Notes: a model not told the origin generated them from the sequence alone. A DNA stretch of 64,000 nt from Rossellomorea aquimaris (GCF_003315075.1 NZ_QNRJ01000011.1:44956-108955), one strand, 5' to 3'; numbered from the stretch's first letter, positions 25,737 through 34,700 are shown. Numbers and translations are program-made.

Positions 25737-26585
25737 ATGGAATGGTTTTTATTTATCATAGGCGGAGCAGTCATCGGCATCATTTCCGGTTTTTTTGGCA
25801 TTGGTGGCGGAATTGTTCTCACACCAACCTTACTTGTACTTGGCTATGAACCGAGTCAGGCAATCGTTCTTTCCTTAATGCTGACATTGGGGTCGACTGT
25901 GACGGGGACAGTGTCACACATTCGGTTGAAAAATGTAAATGGGAAGTTAGCGGTTGTCCTTGGGGTATTCGGAGTGATCGGGTCAGTCATCACCGTGCCA
26001 TTTGTGAAGTGGCTCGATTCAATCAATGGAGCTTCTACGGTGATCTCCATTGTCTATATTGGAATATTAAGCTGGTTTTCTTATCAGTTTTTAAGCAAAC
26101 GACAAAAGGAAGCAAAAGCAAAGGGAGTATCTGTTGCTCCCTTGATCGGTCTTTTCACCGGTGTCATCTCGTCTCTTATGGGAGTAAGCGGTGGATTTGT
26201 CATGACCCCGCTCCTCTCTAAATGGCTGAAGGTGGATCTCACGAAAGCAATCGGAACCAGCATATCGGCAGCCTCCATCATCGTGCTGTCGGGAATCTGC
26301 TCGTACCTATATGTAGGAGAAGCACTCGATTACCGTCATGGAATCATGCTGATTATCGGTGCCTTGATCGGAACGCCGATTGGCTCCATCCAGCTGAAAC
26401 GTTTTTCAGGGGTTCATGTGAAAAAGATGCTGGCTGTTTTGTACATGGTGGTAGCAGTCAGCGTCATTTTCAAAATGTTATCCATTTCTTCTGTCTCACT
26501 GGGACTGATCTTGGCGTCGGTGCTCATATTCTTAGGAATGCTGATTTATTCAAAGCAGCGAGCTAAGAGAGCGGTGAATCAGTGA
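25737..26585 (+). CDS. TSUP (TauE/SafE) family membrane transporter
   Basis: A 282-residue protein with eight or nine hydrophobic segments in two homologous halves; GFFGIGGGIVLTPTLL and GVSGGFVMTPLL are the two copies of the family signature. TSUP carriers export sulfite, sulfoacetate or related anions, or take up others. ATG 25737 follows GAAGGAAG; a GTG four codons before lies within that site. Divergent from a LysR regulator that probably controls it. A hairpin terminator follows at 26665. Confidence 0.85.
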   Translation: MEWFLFIIGGAVIGIISGFFGIGGGIVLTPTLLVLGYEPSQAIVLSLMLTLGSTVTGTVSHIRLKNVNGKLAVVLGVFGVIGSVITVPFVKWLDSINGASTVISIVYIGILSWFSYQFLSKRQKEAKAKGVSVAPLIGLFTGVISSLMGVSGGFVMTPLLSKWLKVDLTKAIGTSISAASIIVLSGICSYLYVGEALDYRHGIMLIIGALIGTPIGSIQLKRFSGVHVKKMLAVLYMVVAVSVIFKMLSISSVSLGLILASVLIFLGMLIYSKQRAKRAVNQ

Positions 26586-26664
26586 TCTGGATGAAAGCTT
26601 AAAGTCGGTTGAGCAAGTGGTTGAAGCATGTTCGTAGGTATGACGATGAGATGCATATCGAAGT

Positions 26665-26706
26665 AGAGAGATCATTCGCATAGCGAGTGGCCTCTCTCTT
26701 TTTTTT
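26665..26706 (+). terminator. Terminator after the TSUP gene
   Basis: AGAGAG and CATTCGC pair with GCGAGTG (one G-U) and CTCTCT across a three-base loop, and a run of eight T follows. Confidence 0.8.
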
Positions 26707-26748
26707 GGTGAGGTTAATGATGTATTGTGATTTGCAATTTATGTAAAT

Positions 26749-26823
26749 CGGCCGGATTTTTTTCGGAAGCGGCTGGATTTATCATGATTTCGGCTGGATT
26801 TTCGTGAAAAACGGCCGGATTAT
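26749..26823. repeat. Phased short repeat array B (CGGCTGG core, 21 bp period)
   Basis: The word CGGCCGGATT or CGGCTGGATT occurs at 26749, 26770, 26791 and 26812, each step exactly 21 bp; the intervening bases are variable and A/T-rich. The remaining 330 bp up to the next gene hold no gene, only AT-rich promoter-like sequence with the 8-mer GTGTCTAA near 27081. Confidence 0.75.
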
Positions 26824-27156
26824 CTTCTTCATGGCAAGTATTTGACAGCGGGATAGGGAACCTGTTGTCAAAAAAGTATCAGTGTCGGCGAAAACCCCTA
26901 TGTATATCGCTTCATTTTCAAAAGTCTGGCAGGATTTAGTGAAAATGTTCTAGAAACTAGTCTAGGAAGTCGAAAGGGGGTTGATGTCCGGTATTCAATA
27001 AATAGAAGTGTCTGTTAATTTTTCTGAAATTTCATTCTATTTGTCATTCTGTACGAATCACAAGATCTTTTATAGACAAAGTGTCTAATGATAAACAAGC
27101 TTTTTCAAAATAAACTTAAGTTAAGTCAATAAAATATGTAAGCGAAGGATGATTCT

Positions 27157-28446
27157 ATGTCAATCAATCGAGAAAGATTAAAGCGTCATCTAGAAGAGTT
27201 AGCTGAAATCGGGAAGATCGGGGAGACAGGCGTTTGCCGCTTGGCCCATTCCAAGGAGGATCGCCAGGCAGTGGAAGTGGTGAAAGGCTGGATGGAAGAG
27301 GCGGGTTTGAAGGCAAAGGTTGACGGCTTTGGAAACTTGATTGGGAGGATTGAAGGGGCCGACAAGGAAAAATCGATTCTAATGCTCGGCTCACACATAG
27401 ACTCTCAGCCATATGGGGGGAGATTTGACGGGACAGCCGGGGCATTGGGAGCAATCGAGGTGGTTCATAGTATGAAGGACAATGGAATCGTCCCGGACCG
27501 GACCATTGAGGTGATTTGTTTTTCCGATGAAGAGGGGTGCCGGTTTAACAAAGGTGTGTTTGGAGTCCGGGCTATAGCCGGGATGCTTGAGGAAGGCGAG
27601 CTGGACCGTAAAGACAAGCAGGGCGTGACGAGAAGAGAGGCGTTGAAGGAATTCGGGGTCGAGACGGATGTAACCGCAAGTCCTGTATACCAAAAAGGTG
27701 ATATCGCAGCGTTTCTGGAGTTACATATTGAACAGGGGCCGGTCCTTGAGGAGAAGGGAAAACCAGTCGGAATTGTATCAGGCATCTCCGGGCCAATCTG
27801 GCTGACCGTCACTCTCGAAGGATTCGCAGGTCATGCGGGATCGGTGCCGATGACGATGAGGCAGGATGCCCTTGTGGGTGCTTCGGAGATCATTCGGAAA
27901 TTCGATGATCTGGTTAAAAGAGAAGGAACCGAAACCACAGTAGGAACGGTAGGCAGTATGCAGGTATTCCCGAACTCAAGAAACATCATTGCTGAAAAGG
28001 TGGAGTTCACCGTAGACCTTCGTGATATAGACGTGGAAGCGCGCACGAAACTTGAGGGAAAACTCTATCAAATCATCGAAGAGACGGCAATCGGTTACAA
28101 CCTTAAATACGAGATTAAAGAAGATACCCGGAGCGAGCCGAGATATTGTGCAGACTGGATCAAAGGCATTATGAAAGAGGAAGATGAAAAGCTTGGACTG
28201 GATTCACCGACCTTAATGAGCGGTCCTTTCCATGATGCCTTGTTCATGTCCTATATCAGCGATTACGGAATGATCTTCGTCCGCTGTGAAAAAGGTATCA
28301 GCCACAACCCACTGGAGTTTGCCAAGATGGATGATATCGAAAAAGGGGTGGAGCTCCTTTATTCGACGGCAGTGCGGATTTGTCAGGGACATGGGGACAG
28401 GCACCTTGTCCCAAAAGACGGCTCAGCTGCTGGTCATGAAAAGTAA
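27157..28446 (+). CDS. M20-family Zn amidohydrolase (N-carbamoyl-amino acid hydrolase/allantoate amidohydrolase-like)
   Basis: A 429-residue metal-dependent hydrolase. Metal ligands are placed as in the hydantoinase/carbamoylase branch of M20: GSHIDSQPYGGRFDG, then CFSDEEGCRF, LELHIEQGP and SHNPLEFA near the end. The enzyme cleaves N-carbamoyl amino acids, allantoate or ureido compounds, releasing ammonia and CO2. It leads an operon with an amidohydrolase, a DUF3311 protein and a sodium symporter. The C-terminal 20 residues (after ICQG) come from a repeat element at 28394 (DRHLVPK) and are probably not part of the ancestral fold. ATG 27157 follows AGCGAAGGATG. Confidence 0.82.
   Translation: MSINRERLKRHLEELAEIGKIGETGVCRLAHSKEDRQAVEVVKGWMEEAGLKAKVDGFGNLIGRIEGADKEKSILMLGSHIDSQPYGGRFDGTAGALGAIEVVHSMKDNGIVPDRTIEVICFSDEEGCRFNKGVFGVRAIAGMLEEGELDRKDKQGVTRREALKEFGVETDVTASPVYQKGDIAAFLELHIEQGPVLEEKGKPVGIVSGISGPIWLTVTLEGFAGHAGSVPMTMRQDALVGASEIIRKFDDLVKREGTETTVGTVGSMQVFPNSRNIIAEKVEFTVDLRDIDVEARTKLEGKLYQIIEETAIGYNLKYEIKEDTRSEPRYCADWIKGIMKEEDEKLGLDSPTLMSGPFHDALFMSYISDYGMIFVRCEKGISHNPLEFAKMDDIEKGVELLYSTAVRICQGHGDRHLVPKDGSAAGHEK
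28394..28412 (+). repeat. GGGACAGGCACC-type repeat inside a gene end
   Basis: GGGACAGGCACCTTGTCCC, identical over 19 bases to the copy at 3708-3726 and again encoding DRHLVP at the C-terminus of an unrelated protein. A second small palindrome (GGGACATGTCCC) follows at 28463-28474. Confidence 0.8.
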
Positions 28447-28499
28447 GAGAAGGCTGGGGCGAGGGACATGTCCCTGCGTCCCATTTGGGAGGTGATCGT

Positions 28500-30110
28500 T
28501 TGAGAGCGACATTGATCTTCATAAATGGAGAAGTGGTTACTGTGAATTCTGAATTTTCCGTTAAAGAGGCGGTTGCCATTCAGGATAATAAAATAATCGC
28601 GGTCGGCACGAATGAAGAAATTCTACCATATGCAGGTGAAGGAACGAAGATTGTGAATTTGGAGGGAAGAAGTCTCCTTCCCGGTTTCATTGATGCCCAT
28701 GCCCACCTCGAACTTTATGGAACCAATAAGCTCGGGGTGAATGGCAAGGAGGCAGGTAGTATAAAAGAGCTCCTCGGGAAGCTGAAGGAGAAAGAACGAT
28801 TGACTCCCAAGGGGGAATGGGTACGGGGCTGGGGTTATAACCAAAACACCCTTAAAGACGGAAGGCATATAACAAGGTGGGACCTTGATGAGGTTTCCAT
28901 CGAACACCCGATTATTGTGGTTCGGACATGCGGGCACATATCGTGCGTGAATACGAAAGCGCTGGAGCTTGCGGGTATTCATCCTGAAACAGAAGACCCG
29001 AATGGAGGGAAATACGTCCGGGAAAATGGCGAATTAACCGGACTGCTGTTAGAAGCAGCACATATGAACATGTTCCTTTTAGCCAATTACTCTGAGGAGG
29101 AAGTGGAGCAGGGATTGGCCCTTGCTTCCCAGGATTATTTGGAAAAAGGAATTACGAGTGTCCATGATGCCGGGGGATATGGACCTGATCATATTCGGTT
29201 CCTTCAAAAAGCAGTTGGCGCAAAAAAAGTAAAGCAGAGGGTCTACGCACTTTACGGTTCGCTGCATGATTCTGTAGAAATGGTGGAGAAAGGTCTGGAA
29301 AGCGGAATCGGGACTGGCCTTGGGGATGAGTGGATGAAAATCGGGCCAGCCAAAGTGTTTATCGATGGAAGCAGCAGTGGTCCGACAGCCAAGACGAGGG
29401 AGGCCTACACGAGCAATCCGAATGACTCAGGCATTCTATATTTGAACCAGGAAGAAATAAATGAGTGCCTCGGAAAAGCGCATGAATCGGGGTGGCAAAT
29501 CACCGCACATGCCATCGGGGACAAAGCGGTTGAAATGATGATAGGAGCGATTCGCCATGCTCTTGAACGACATCCCCGTGAAAATCATCGTCACCGCATT
29601 GAACATTCCGGCATGACCCCGTCGGACCTCATTCGCCAGATAAAAGAGCTGGAGATTGTCCCGATACCCAATCCAGCCTTTATTTATGAATTCGGCGACG
29701 GCTACGTGAAAGACTATGGAGAACGGGTCGACGTCATGTTCCCCGTAAAGAGCTTTTCAGAAGCACAGATTCCTTTTGCCATCGGATCTGACAGCCCAAT
29801 CACCATCGTGGATCCACTCCACGGGATATACTCGGCTGTTACTCGTATGAGTAAATCCGGTGAGGTGATAGGGGCCAGACAACGTATCACCATAGAGGAA
29901 GCGATTAAGGCCTATACATGGAACGGTGCATATGCCAGCTTTGAAGAAGCGATAAAAGGTAGCATTGAAGCCGGGAAGCTTGCCGATCTGGTTGTGTTGA
30001 ATGAGTCGATTTTACACTGTGAACCTGAAAGATTACGAGAGTTAAAAGTAGAGTTAACGATCCTTGATGGGAAAGTGGAATATGCAGCAAAAAAGGAGGG
30101 TGTCTTATGA
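28500..30110 (+). CDS. YtcJ-like amidohydrolase (amidohydrolase_3)
   Basis: A 536-residue amidohydrolase superfamily enzyme. Metal site: DAHAHLELYG near residue 68, then VIDGSSSG with the substrate lid, ITAHAIGDKAV, HRIEHSG and the closing Asp in IGSDSP. This YtcJ/NfdA-like branch hydrolyses N-formyl or N-acyl amines and similar amides. The start is TTG 28500, seven bases after GGGAGG; the frame upstream reads through the repeat debris and has no other start. It overlaps the DUF3311 gene by four bases (ATGA), so it is cotranscribed with the transporter. Exact substrate unknown. Confidence 0.82.
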   Translation: MRATLIFINGEVVTVNSEFSVKEAVAIQDNKIIAVGTNEEILPYAGEGTKIVNLEGRSLLPGFIDAHAHLELYGTNKLGVNGKEAGSIKELLGKLKEKERLTPKGEWVRGWGYNQNTLKDGRHITRWDLDEVSIEHPIIVVRTCGHISCVNTKALELAGIHPETEDPNGGKYVRENGELTGLLLEAAHMNMFLLANYSEEEVEQGLALASQDYLEKGITSVHDAGGYGPDHIRFLQKAVGAKKVKQRVYALYGSLHDSVEMVEKGLESGIGTGLGDEWMKIGPAKVFIDGSSSGPTAKTREAYTSNPNDSGILYLNQEEINECLGKAHESGWQITAHAIGDKAVEMMIGAIRHALERHPRENHRHRIEHSGMTPSDLIRQIKELEIVPIPNPAFIYEFGDGYVKDYGERVDVMFPVKSFSEAQIPFAIGSDSPITIVDPLHGIYSAVTRMSKSGEVIGARQRITIEEAIKAYTWNGAYASFEEAIKGSIEAGKLADLVVLNESILHCEPERLRELKVELTILDGKVEYAAKKEGVL

Positions 30111-30328
30111 GTAAAAGCGCGTTTACGAAAATTTATTGTTTGTCTCTGATTTTACCGTTTCTTCTATTGATTTTCCCCTTGTTTTCAATCGGAAACAGGG
30201 CGACTCCTATCGTCATGGGGATGCCGTTTTCGGTGTTCTGGGTGATCTTATGGATCATCATAACCTTTTTAATCGTTCTTGTACTCTATCGAATCGATCC
30301 TGACAAAGATGAAGAGGAGGTCAAGTAA
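30107..30328 (+). CDS. DUF3311 small membrane protein, symporter partner
   Basis: 73 residues with two transmembrane helices and a short acidic C-terminal end (DPDKDEEEVK). Proteins of this size and shape are encoded directly before sodium:solute symporter genes, where they are thought to be an accessory subunit, as with YhdT beside PanF. Here its final base is also the first base of the symporter start (AATGG), and its start overlaps the amidohydrolase stop. Position and topology support the assignment. Confidence 0.75.
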   Translation: MSKSAFTKIYCLSLILPFLLLIFPLFSIGNRATPIVMGMPFSVFWVILWIIITFLIVLVLYRIDPDKDEEEVK

Positions 30329-31797
30329 TGGCAGATTGGCAGATTGCAATGATCATGATGATCGGCTATCTTGTGATTGCATTAGTAGTTGGTGTGATGG
30401 CAGGAAGAGGTCACGATAAGAATTCTTTAGATGAGTTTACCGTAGCAGGCGGAGGCCTAGGCTTGGTTGTGATGTGGTTCCTGATGGGTGGCGCTGTGTT
30501 TAGTGCCTTTTCATTTCTTGGCGCTCCCGGTTGGGCATATTCCAAAGGAGCACCTGCACTTTATATATTAACTTATACCGCTTTTGCGATTCTCCCGTGG
30601 TACATCATTGGTCCGAAAATCGGGAAAATCGGCCGTAAATTCAATATTTACACGGTTTCCGGCTTTATGAAAAAACGTTACGGAGGTAAGACGCTGCCGA
30701 TCTTAATCGGAATCATTGCGTTACTCGCTTCCATTCAATACCTTGCCACACAGATGAAAGGGATGGCCTACATCTTCAATATCATGACAGAAGGACGAAT
30801 TCCTCTTTGGCTAGGAGCCCTGCTCGCCTATGGAATCGTGGTCGTCTATGTTGCAACTGGCGGATTGCGGGCAGCGGCATGGTCTGATGTGTTCCAGGGG
30901 ATCTTAATGATCGTCATCTCGTGGGTAGTCGGCCTTGCGATTGTGAATAAGCTTCACGACAGCGTGGGTGGGATGTTTACAAACCTCGTTCAGGACAACC
31001 CTGCCTTTTTTGAAATTGGGAATGCTGGGTCTACCATGTCAGGGACAGCTTATACCACCACGATTCTCGTATCTCTCATAGGGTTCTTAATGTGGCCACA
31101 CTTATTTTCAAAGTCATATGCCTCCAATGCACGTACGATTAAGAAAACCGTATTGGTGTATCCTATCTTTGCCCTGTTCCTTATTCCGCTATTATTTGTT
31201 GGCTTTTCAGCAGTGAATATAGTCAATCCAGTTGACATTGGAGCACCGGATGAAATTCTTCCTTACCTGATCACCACTGTCCTTAGCCTTCCCGGTTGGG
31301 TTTACGGGCTAGTAGGTGCAGGAGCGTTAGCGGCAGCCATGTCTACGGCAGATGCCATCACCCACAGTGCCTCACTGGAATTTACGGACGGGGTCATCAA
31401 GAATGTAAAACCGGACCTTTCTGATAAAACTACATTGCTTCTGATGAGAATCGGTGTGTTTGTGGTCGGGGGGCTTGCTTACTTTATCACCGTATTCGGT
31501 GGTCAGGGGCTCATCGCCCTATTGCTAGGAGCCTATGGTTCAATCGTTCAATTCGCCCCCGGCGTATACGGAGCCCTCTATTCGAAAAGAGTGACCGGAC
31601 CGGCTGTTATCACAGGACTCATTGTCGGTACATTCGTGAACTACTATTACCAGCTAGTCGCAGAGACCACACCTTTCGAAATCCATGCAGGTATTCTTGG
31701 ATTGATTTGCAACATCGTCATCGTCATCGTGGTCAGTGCTTTCACCCAGCAAAAGAGTATCAGGATTGCTGAGGAGTATCGCAATATCGGGTCCTAA
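30328..31797 (+). CDS. Sodium:solute symporter (SSS family)
   Basis: A 489-residue carrier with about 13 transmembrane segments, of the SSS family that imports solutes with sodium. DEFTVAGGGLGL near the N-terminus, RKFNIYTVSGFMKKRYGG and AAAMSTADAITHSASL, the sodium-site serine region, are family markers. Its operon with two amide/ureide hydrolases suggests that it imports their substrate (inference). ATG 30328 overlaps the preceding DUF3311 gene. A GGGACGGACC palindrome follows as terminator. Confidence 0.88.
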   Translation: MADWQIAMIMMIGYLVIALVVGVMAGRGHDKNSLDEFTVAGGGLGLVVMWFLMGGAVFSAFSFLGAPGWAYSKGAPALYILTYTAFAILPWYIIGPKIGKIGRKFNIYTVSGFMKKRYGGKTLPILIGIIALLASIQYLATQMKGMAYIFNIMTEGRIPLWLGALLAYGIVVVYVATGGLRAAAWSDVFQGILMIVISWVVGLAIVNKLHDSVGGMFTNLVQDNPAFFEIGNAGSTMSGTAYTTTILVSLIGFLMWPHLFSKSYASNARTIKKTVLVYPIFALFLIPLLFVGFSAVNIVNPVDIGAPDEILPYLITTVLSLPGWVYGLVGAGALAAAMSTADAITHSASLEFTDGVIKNVKPDLSDKTTLLLMRIGVFVVGGLAYFITVFGGQGLIALLLGAYGSIVQFAPGVYGALYSKRVTGPAVITGLIVGTFVNYYYQLVAETTPFEIHAGILGLICNIVIVIVVSAFTQQKSIRIAEEYRNIGS

Positions 31798-31829
31798 TGG
31801 GAGATGCACCTTGTCCCATTAGGAAGCAA

Positions 31830-31867
31830 AAACAGGGACGGACCTCAACCAGGTCCGTCCCTGTTTT
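31830..31867. repeat. GGGACGGACCT palindrome, terminator of the symporter operon
   Basis: AAAACAGGGACGGACCT pairs with AGGTCCGTCCCTGTTTT across five bases. The flanking A and T runs give terminator character in both directions. A degenerate GCACCTTGTCCC copy lies just before it at 31807-31817. Confidence 0.9.
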
Positions 31868-31944
31868 ACTGCCTATACATAAAATTCTCCAGGTTTCACA
31901 AAATAAGCAGGTAGATTTTTGACCGATAAAGGGGTTGTTTCATC

Positions 31945-32391
31945 TTGATGTTAGTGTGGGGTCTCATTCTTCTTTTAGTAGTGGCTCTTTTTATGATGCC
32001 AAAGGGGTTAACCGTCAGGGAAAATCTCATCGTGTTTCCATTCGTCGGGTATTTTGCTGCGGTTGCACATGTTTTGGTAGGGTTATTGTTGGATTATGTA
32101 GATTTTGGATCAACCAAAAGTGTGGAATTTTCCGATTTTGCACTGGTGGCATTTGCTCCATCGCTCATTGCCCTTTTATTCTTAAATTTCATGAAACAAG
32201 AAAAGCTTTTACTTTATGTAATAATCTGGACTATTTTCTCGTTCTTGATAGAATTATTACTTAGTTTTAACGGTTATATGAAGCATTTAGAATGGAAAAT
32301 TTGGTATTCCATCCCTGTTTATTTGCTGGCATTCTTCTTGCTGCATTGGTTTTTTCAACGTATAGTCCGAAATGGATCTCAGGGTTCGTAG
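31945..32391 (+). CDS. Four-helix membrane protein, unknown function
   Basis: 148 residues with four or five hydrophobic segments and few charges, no motif that I recognise. The start is uncertain: TTG 31945 is ten bases after AAAGGGG, and ATG 31948 directly follows it. It is a single gene, flanked by the symporter operon's terminator and its own (32418). It resembles small integral membrane proteins common in Bacillus genomes, but I would not assign a role. Confidence 0.6.
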   Translation: MMLVWGLILLLVVALFMMPKGLTVRENLIVFPFVGYFAAVAHVLVGLLLDYVDFGSTKSVEFSDFALVAFAPSLIALLFLNFMKQEKLLLYVIIWTIFSFLIELLLSFNGYMKHLEWKIWYSIPVYLLAFFLLHWFFQRIVRNGSQGS

Positions 32392-32417
32392 GTTAGCTGT
32401 GTATTGACATCATACTA

Positions 32418-32463
32418 AAAGAGAGGGAGGTTCTCTTATCCAGAGAACCTTCCTCTCTTTTTT
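32418..32463 (+). terminator. Terminator of the small membrane protein gene
   Basis: AAAGAGAGG and AGGTTCTCT pair with AGAGAACCT and CCTCTCTTT with one bulge, ending in a T run. About 220 bp follow without a gene; a GGGTAT at 32579 has no matching -35 element. Confidence 0.85.
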
Positions 32464-32687
32464 GGGGATGAAATCCAGTAAATGAAAGAAATTCTGTACA
32501 CCATTTGTTCAACTTTTTCTTTCCATTTGTGCATGGACGTAGTACATTACTTTTATAAGCATATGAATGAGTCACTTCGGGTATAGACCAATGAGTTAGA
32601 GGGGCAGAGTTGCTATCCTCCTGCCAGTCAGGGTCATTGGGTTATGAACTGATCACATTATCTCGTCTTATAGAAAGAAGGTCGAAT

Positions 32688-33521
32688 ATGCAGGTATCGG
32701 AAAAGTTCTATGAATTTATGAGCGAGCGTACATGGCAGCTGACGGAGAAGTGGTATGAGTCGCTGGATAAAAGTGATTCATCAGGCGTGTATTCTTCAAC
32801 GGATCCTAAGGTGATTCAAACGTTGAAGCGTCAAAATCACGAATTTCACGAACGCTTTTGTGTCCTATTTAAGGATATAGGACAGGATGCACTATGTCAT
32901 TTCGCCCAGTGGATCGAGGAAATTGCCAAGGATGAAGAACATTTACAAACCCCTACTCACTATATACTGAGGGAGTTCTTCAGAACACAGGATCAGTACC
33001 TGGAGATTTTACAGGAGTTTAACCGCCAGCATGGCAGTGAGTTTCCGCCAGAGAGAATCGAATCATTCAGGGAGTTGATCATTAAAACCTTTGGTCTTGT
33101 CATTTCCAAGTTTGCCGAAGAGAATTACGAATATGCCCAAAGACGCCTGAAGGCACAGCAGGAAATGATCAGGGAATTGAGTTCACCGGTTATATTAATC
33201 GATAAGTATACCGGGGTGCTGCCTCTTATCGGTGATATCGATACAGGCAGGGCGAGATATATCCTCGAGAATACACTGGCCGAATGTGTGGATAAAAATG
33301 TTGAGCACTTATTCATTGATTTATCCGGTGTCATCATGGTGGATACGATGGTCGCCCAACAATTATTCCAGATCATCGAAAGCCTGAATTTGATTGGTGT
33401 GAAAAGTTCGATTTCAGGCATTCGTCCGGAAATTGCCCAAACAGCCATTCAACTTGGTATATCATTTGAAAATATTTCTGTCACTTCGACTCTTGAACGA
33501 GCATTGAGTCAGCAACGGTAG
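32688..33521 (+). CDS. RsbR-type stressosome protein with STAS domain
   Basis: A 277-residue protein with the two-part RsbR layout: an N-terminal helical globin-like sensor (residues 1-150) and a C-terminal STAS domain (about 160-270). The two phosphorylatable threonines of RsbRA are kept: IDTGRA and VDTMVAQ. The surrounding words SSPVILIDKYTGVLPLIGDID and GIRPEIAQTAIQLGI match RsbRA closely. RsbR paralogues build the cytoplasmic stressosome with RsbS and RsbT and pass stress signals to sigma B. This copy is not next to rsbS/T, so it is one of the dispersed paralogues (RsbRB/RC/RD class). ATG 32688 follows AAAGAAGG. Confidence 0.82.
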   Translation: MQVSEKFYEFMSERTWQLTEKWYESLDKSDSSGVYSSTDPKVIQTLKRQNHEFHERFCVLFKDIGQDALCHFAQWIEEIAKDEEHLQTPTHYILREFFRTQDQYLEILQEFNRQHGSEFPPERIESFRELIIKTFGLVISKFAEENYEYAQRRLKAQQEMIRELSSPVILIDKYTGVLPLIGDIDTGRARYILENTLAECVDKNVEHLFIDLSGVIMVDTMVAQQLFQIIESLNLIGVKSSISGIRPEIAQTAIQLGISFENISVTSTLERALSQQR

Positions 33522-33534
33522 AAAGAAGTCATTC

Positions 33535-33570
33535 AACGAGCGTTTACTCTGTAAGCGCTCGTTTCTTTTT
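33535..33570 (+). terminator. Terminator of the rsbR-like gene
   Basis: AACGAGCGTTTAC pairs with GTAAGCGCTCGTT (one mismatch, three-base loop), followed by TCTTTTTATTTT. Confidence 0.85.
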
Positions 33571-33688
33571 ATTTTATTTTTGTGAAAACTAATTGTTTAA
33601 CAACAATCTATATAGGGAATAACCCCCATTATAGAGTGAATTTGGTATGGTATGCCCTTGGGAAATTCACGATAGAAGGAGGGGCAAC

Positions 33689-34243
33689 ATGCAATTAGTC
33701 AAAATGATCCGATTCGACCGAAATGGATTTACCTGCGGTCCACCTCAATCCGAATCTATCTATAAAAGGAGAGAGCCGGTTTTTATCAATCGGGAGATCG
33801 ACAATCTGTTTCATACAGGTCAATCGATTTATACGTCCGAAATGATCCTGCCGCGATCCACTGATCGGCAATGGTCAGGATGTTTTTGTCATTTAGAGGA
33901 GTTCACTCAGGTGGCTACTGAAACCCGTCATATAGGCTTCCTGCCCAGAGAAAATGTGATATGGGTGAGGAATAAGAGCCATCTCGGCAGCGGGATTCCC
34001 TACATTCATCACTTCGTTCATCCATTGGTGGACCAAGGGACAGATGATGATAATATGATCAAGGATACATGGGTGAAAATGAGCGTAGAGGATGCATTGG
34101 AACGAACGCGCCTTTGGAAAAAAGAGCATGGTTCGCTCCCTGGGTGGATCACGGAGTGCTACCTGATGGAGGGGCAAGTGAAACGTCTGGTCTATCCTTC
34201 TACTAATGAAAAGATTATGGAATTTTGGTTGAGTAAAAATTAA
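33689..34243 (+). CDS. Hypothetical soluble protein
   Basis: 184 residues from ATG 33689, after a strong GAAGGAGG. No signal peptide, membrane segment or motif I recognise; the middle contains many His and Trp residues (GIPYIHHFVHPLVDQG, WVKMSVEDALERTRLWKKEHG). Coding quality and ribosome site support a real gene. It stands alone between two short intergenic regions. Confidence 0.6.
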   Translation: MQLVKMIRFDRNGFTCGPPQSESIYKRREPVFINREIDNLFHTGQSIYTSEMILPRSTDRQWSGCFCHLEEFTQVATETRHIGFLPRENVIWVRNKSHLGSGIPYIHHFVHPLVDQGTDDDNMIKDTWVKMSVEDALERTRLWKKEHGSLPGWITECYLMEGQVKRLVYPSTNEKIMEFWLSKN

Positions 34244-34360
34244 ACATACTGAGAGTTATGAATATCCCTTCTTTTTGTTATAATACATAGTATCCTACAA
34301 TCTAATGAAGGTTGAAGTGTAACATTTTTCGTTCACTTTCTATGTAAAAGGGGAATTCAC

Positions 34361-34693
34361 TTGAAATTTGAAGAGATTAATCCAGAATTAGTGACACTAT
34401 GCCGGACGTCAGATCCATTTCATATGGCAGAATCGGTGATCGGAGACCAATTAAGAGGACTGGATATTCTGTCGTTAAAGGGGATCGAGCGGAAAAAAGC
34501 CCTTCCGGGAGACGTGGTCAACCTGTTGATCATCTATTTCTTCACGGAGGTCAAAGGTACGGTTTACCACAGGAACGCACTTTCTAAGTTATATAATCAT
34601 TGGGTCTCTAATGAAGTGTTTACCTTCTCTAAGGCAAAAAAGATGATCGAGCTGGACATGCATGAGCAGCTCGGCGAAATCGACCGTTTATAA
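34361..34693 (+). CDS. Stand-alone DnaB/DnaD C-terminal-like domain protein
   Basis: A 110-residue protein from TTG 34361 after AAAGGGGAA. The second half (VVNLLIIYFFTEVKG, then NALSKLYNHWVSNEVFTFSKA) resembles the DnaB_2 domain at the C-terminus of the Bacillus helicase loaders DnaB and DnaD, which binds single-stranded DNA and the initiator complex. The N-terminal winged helix of those proteins is absent. It may be a truncated copy or a small regulator of replication. The match is by eye and moderate. A hairpin terminator follows at 34701. Confidence 0.5.
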   Translation: MKFEEINPELVTLCRTSDPFHMAESVIGDQLRGLDILSLKGIERKKALPGDVVNLLIIYFFTEVKGTVYHRNALSKLYNHWVSNEVFTFSKAKKMIELDMHEQLGEIDRL

Positions 34694-34700
34694 ATATGCG

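Noticed and set aside
32579..32584. Sigma B promoter (GGGTAT) before the RsbR-like gene
   Set aside because: No GTTTAA-type -35 box at 12-15 bp upstream.
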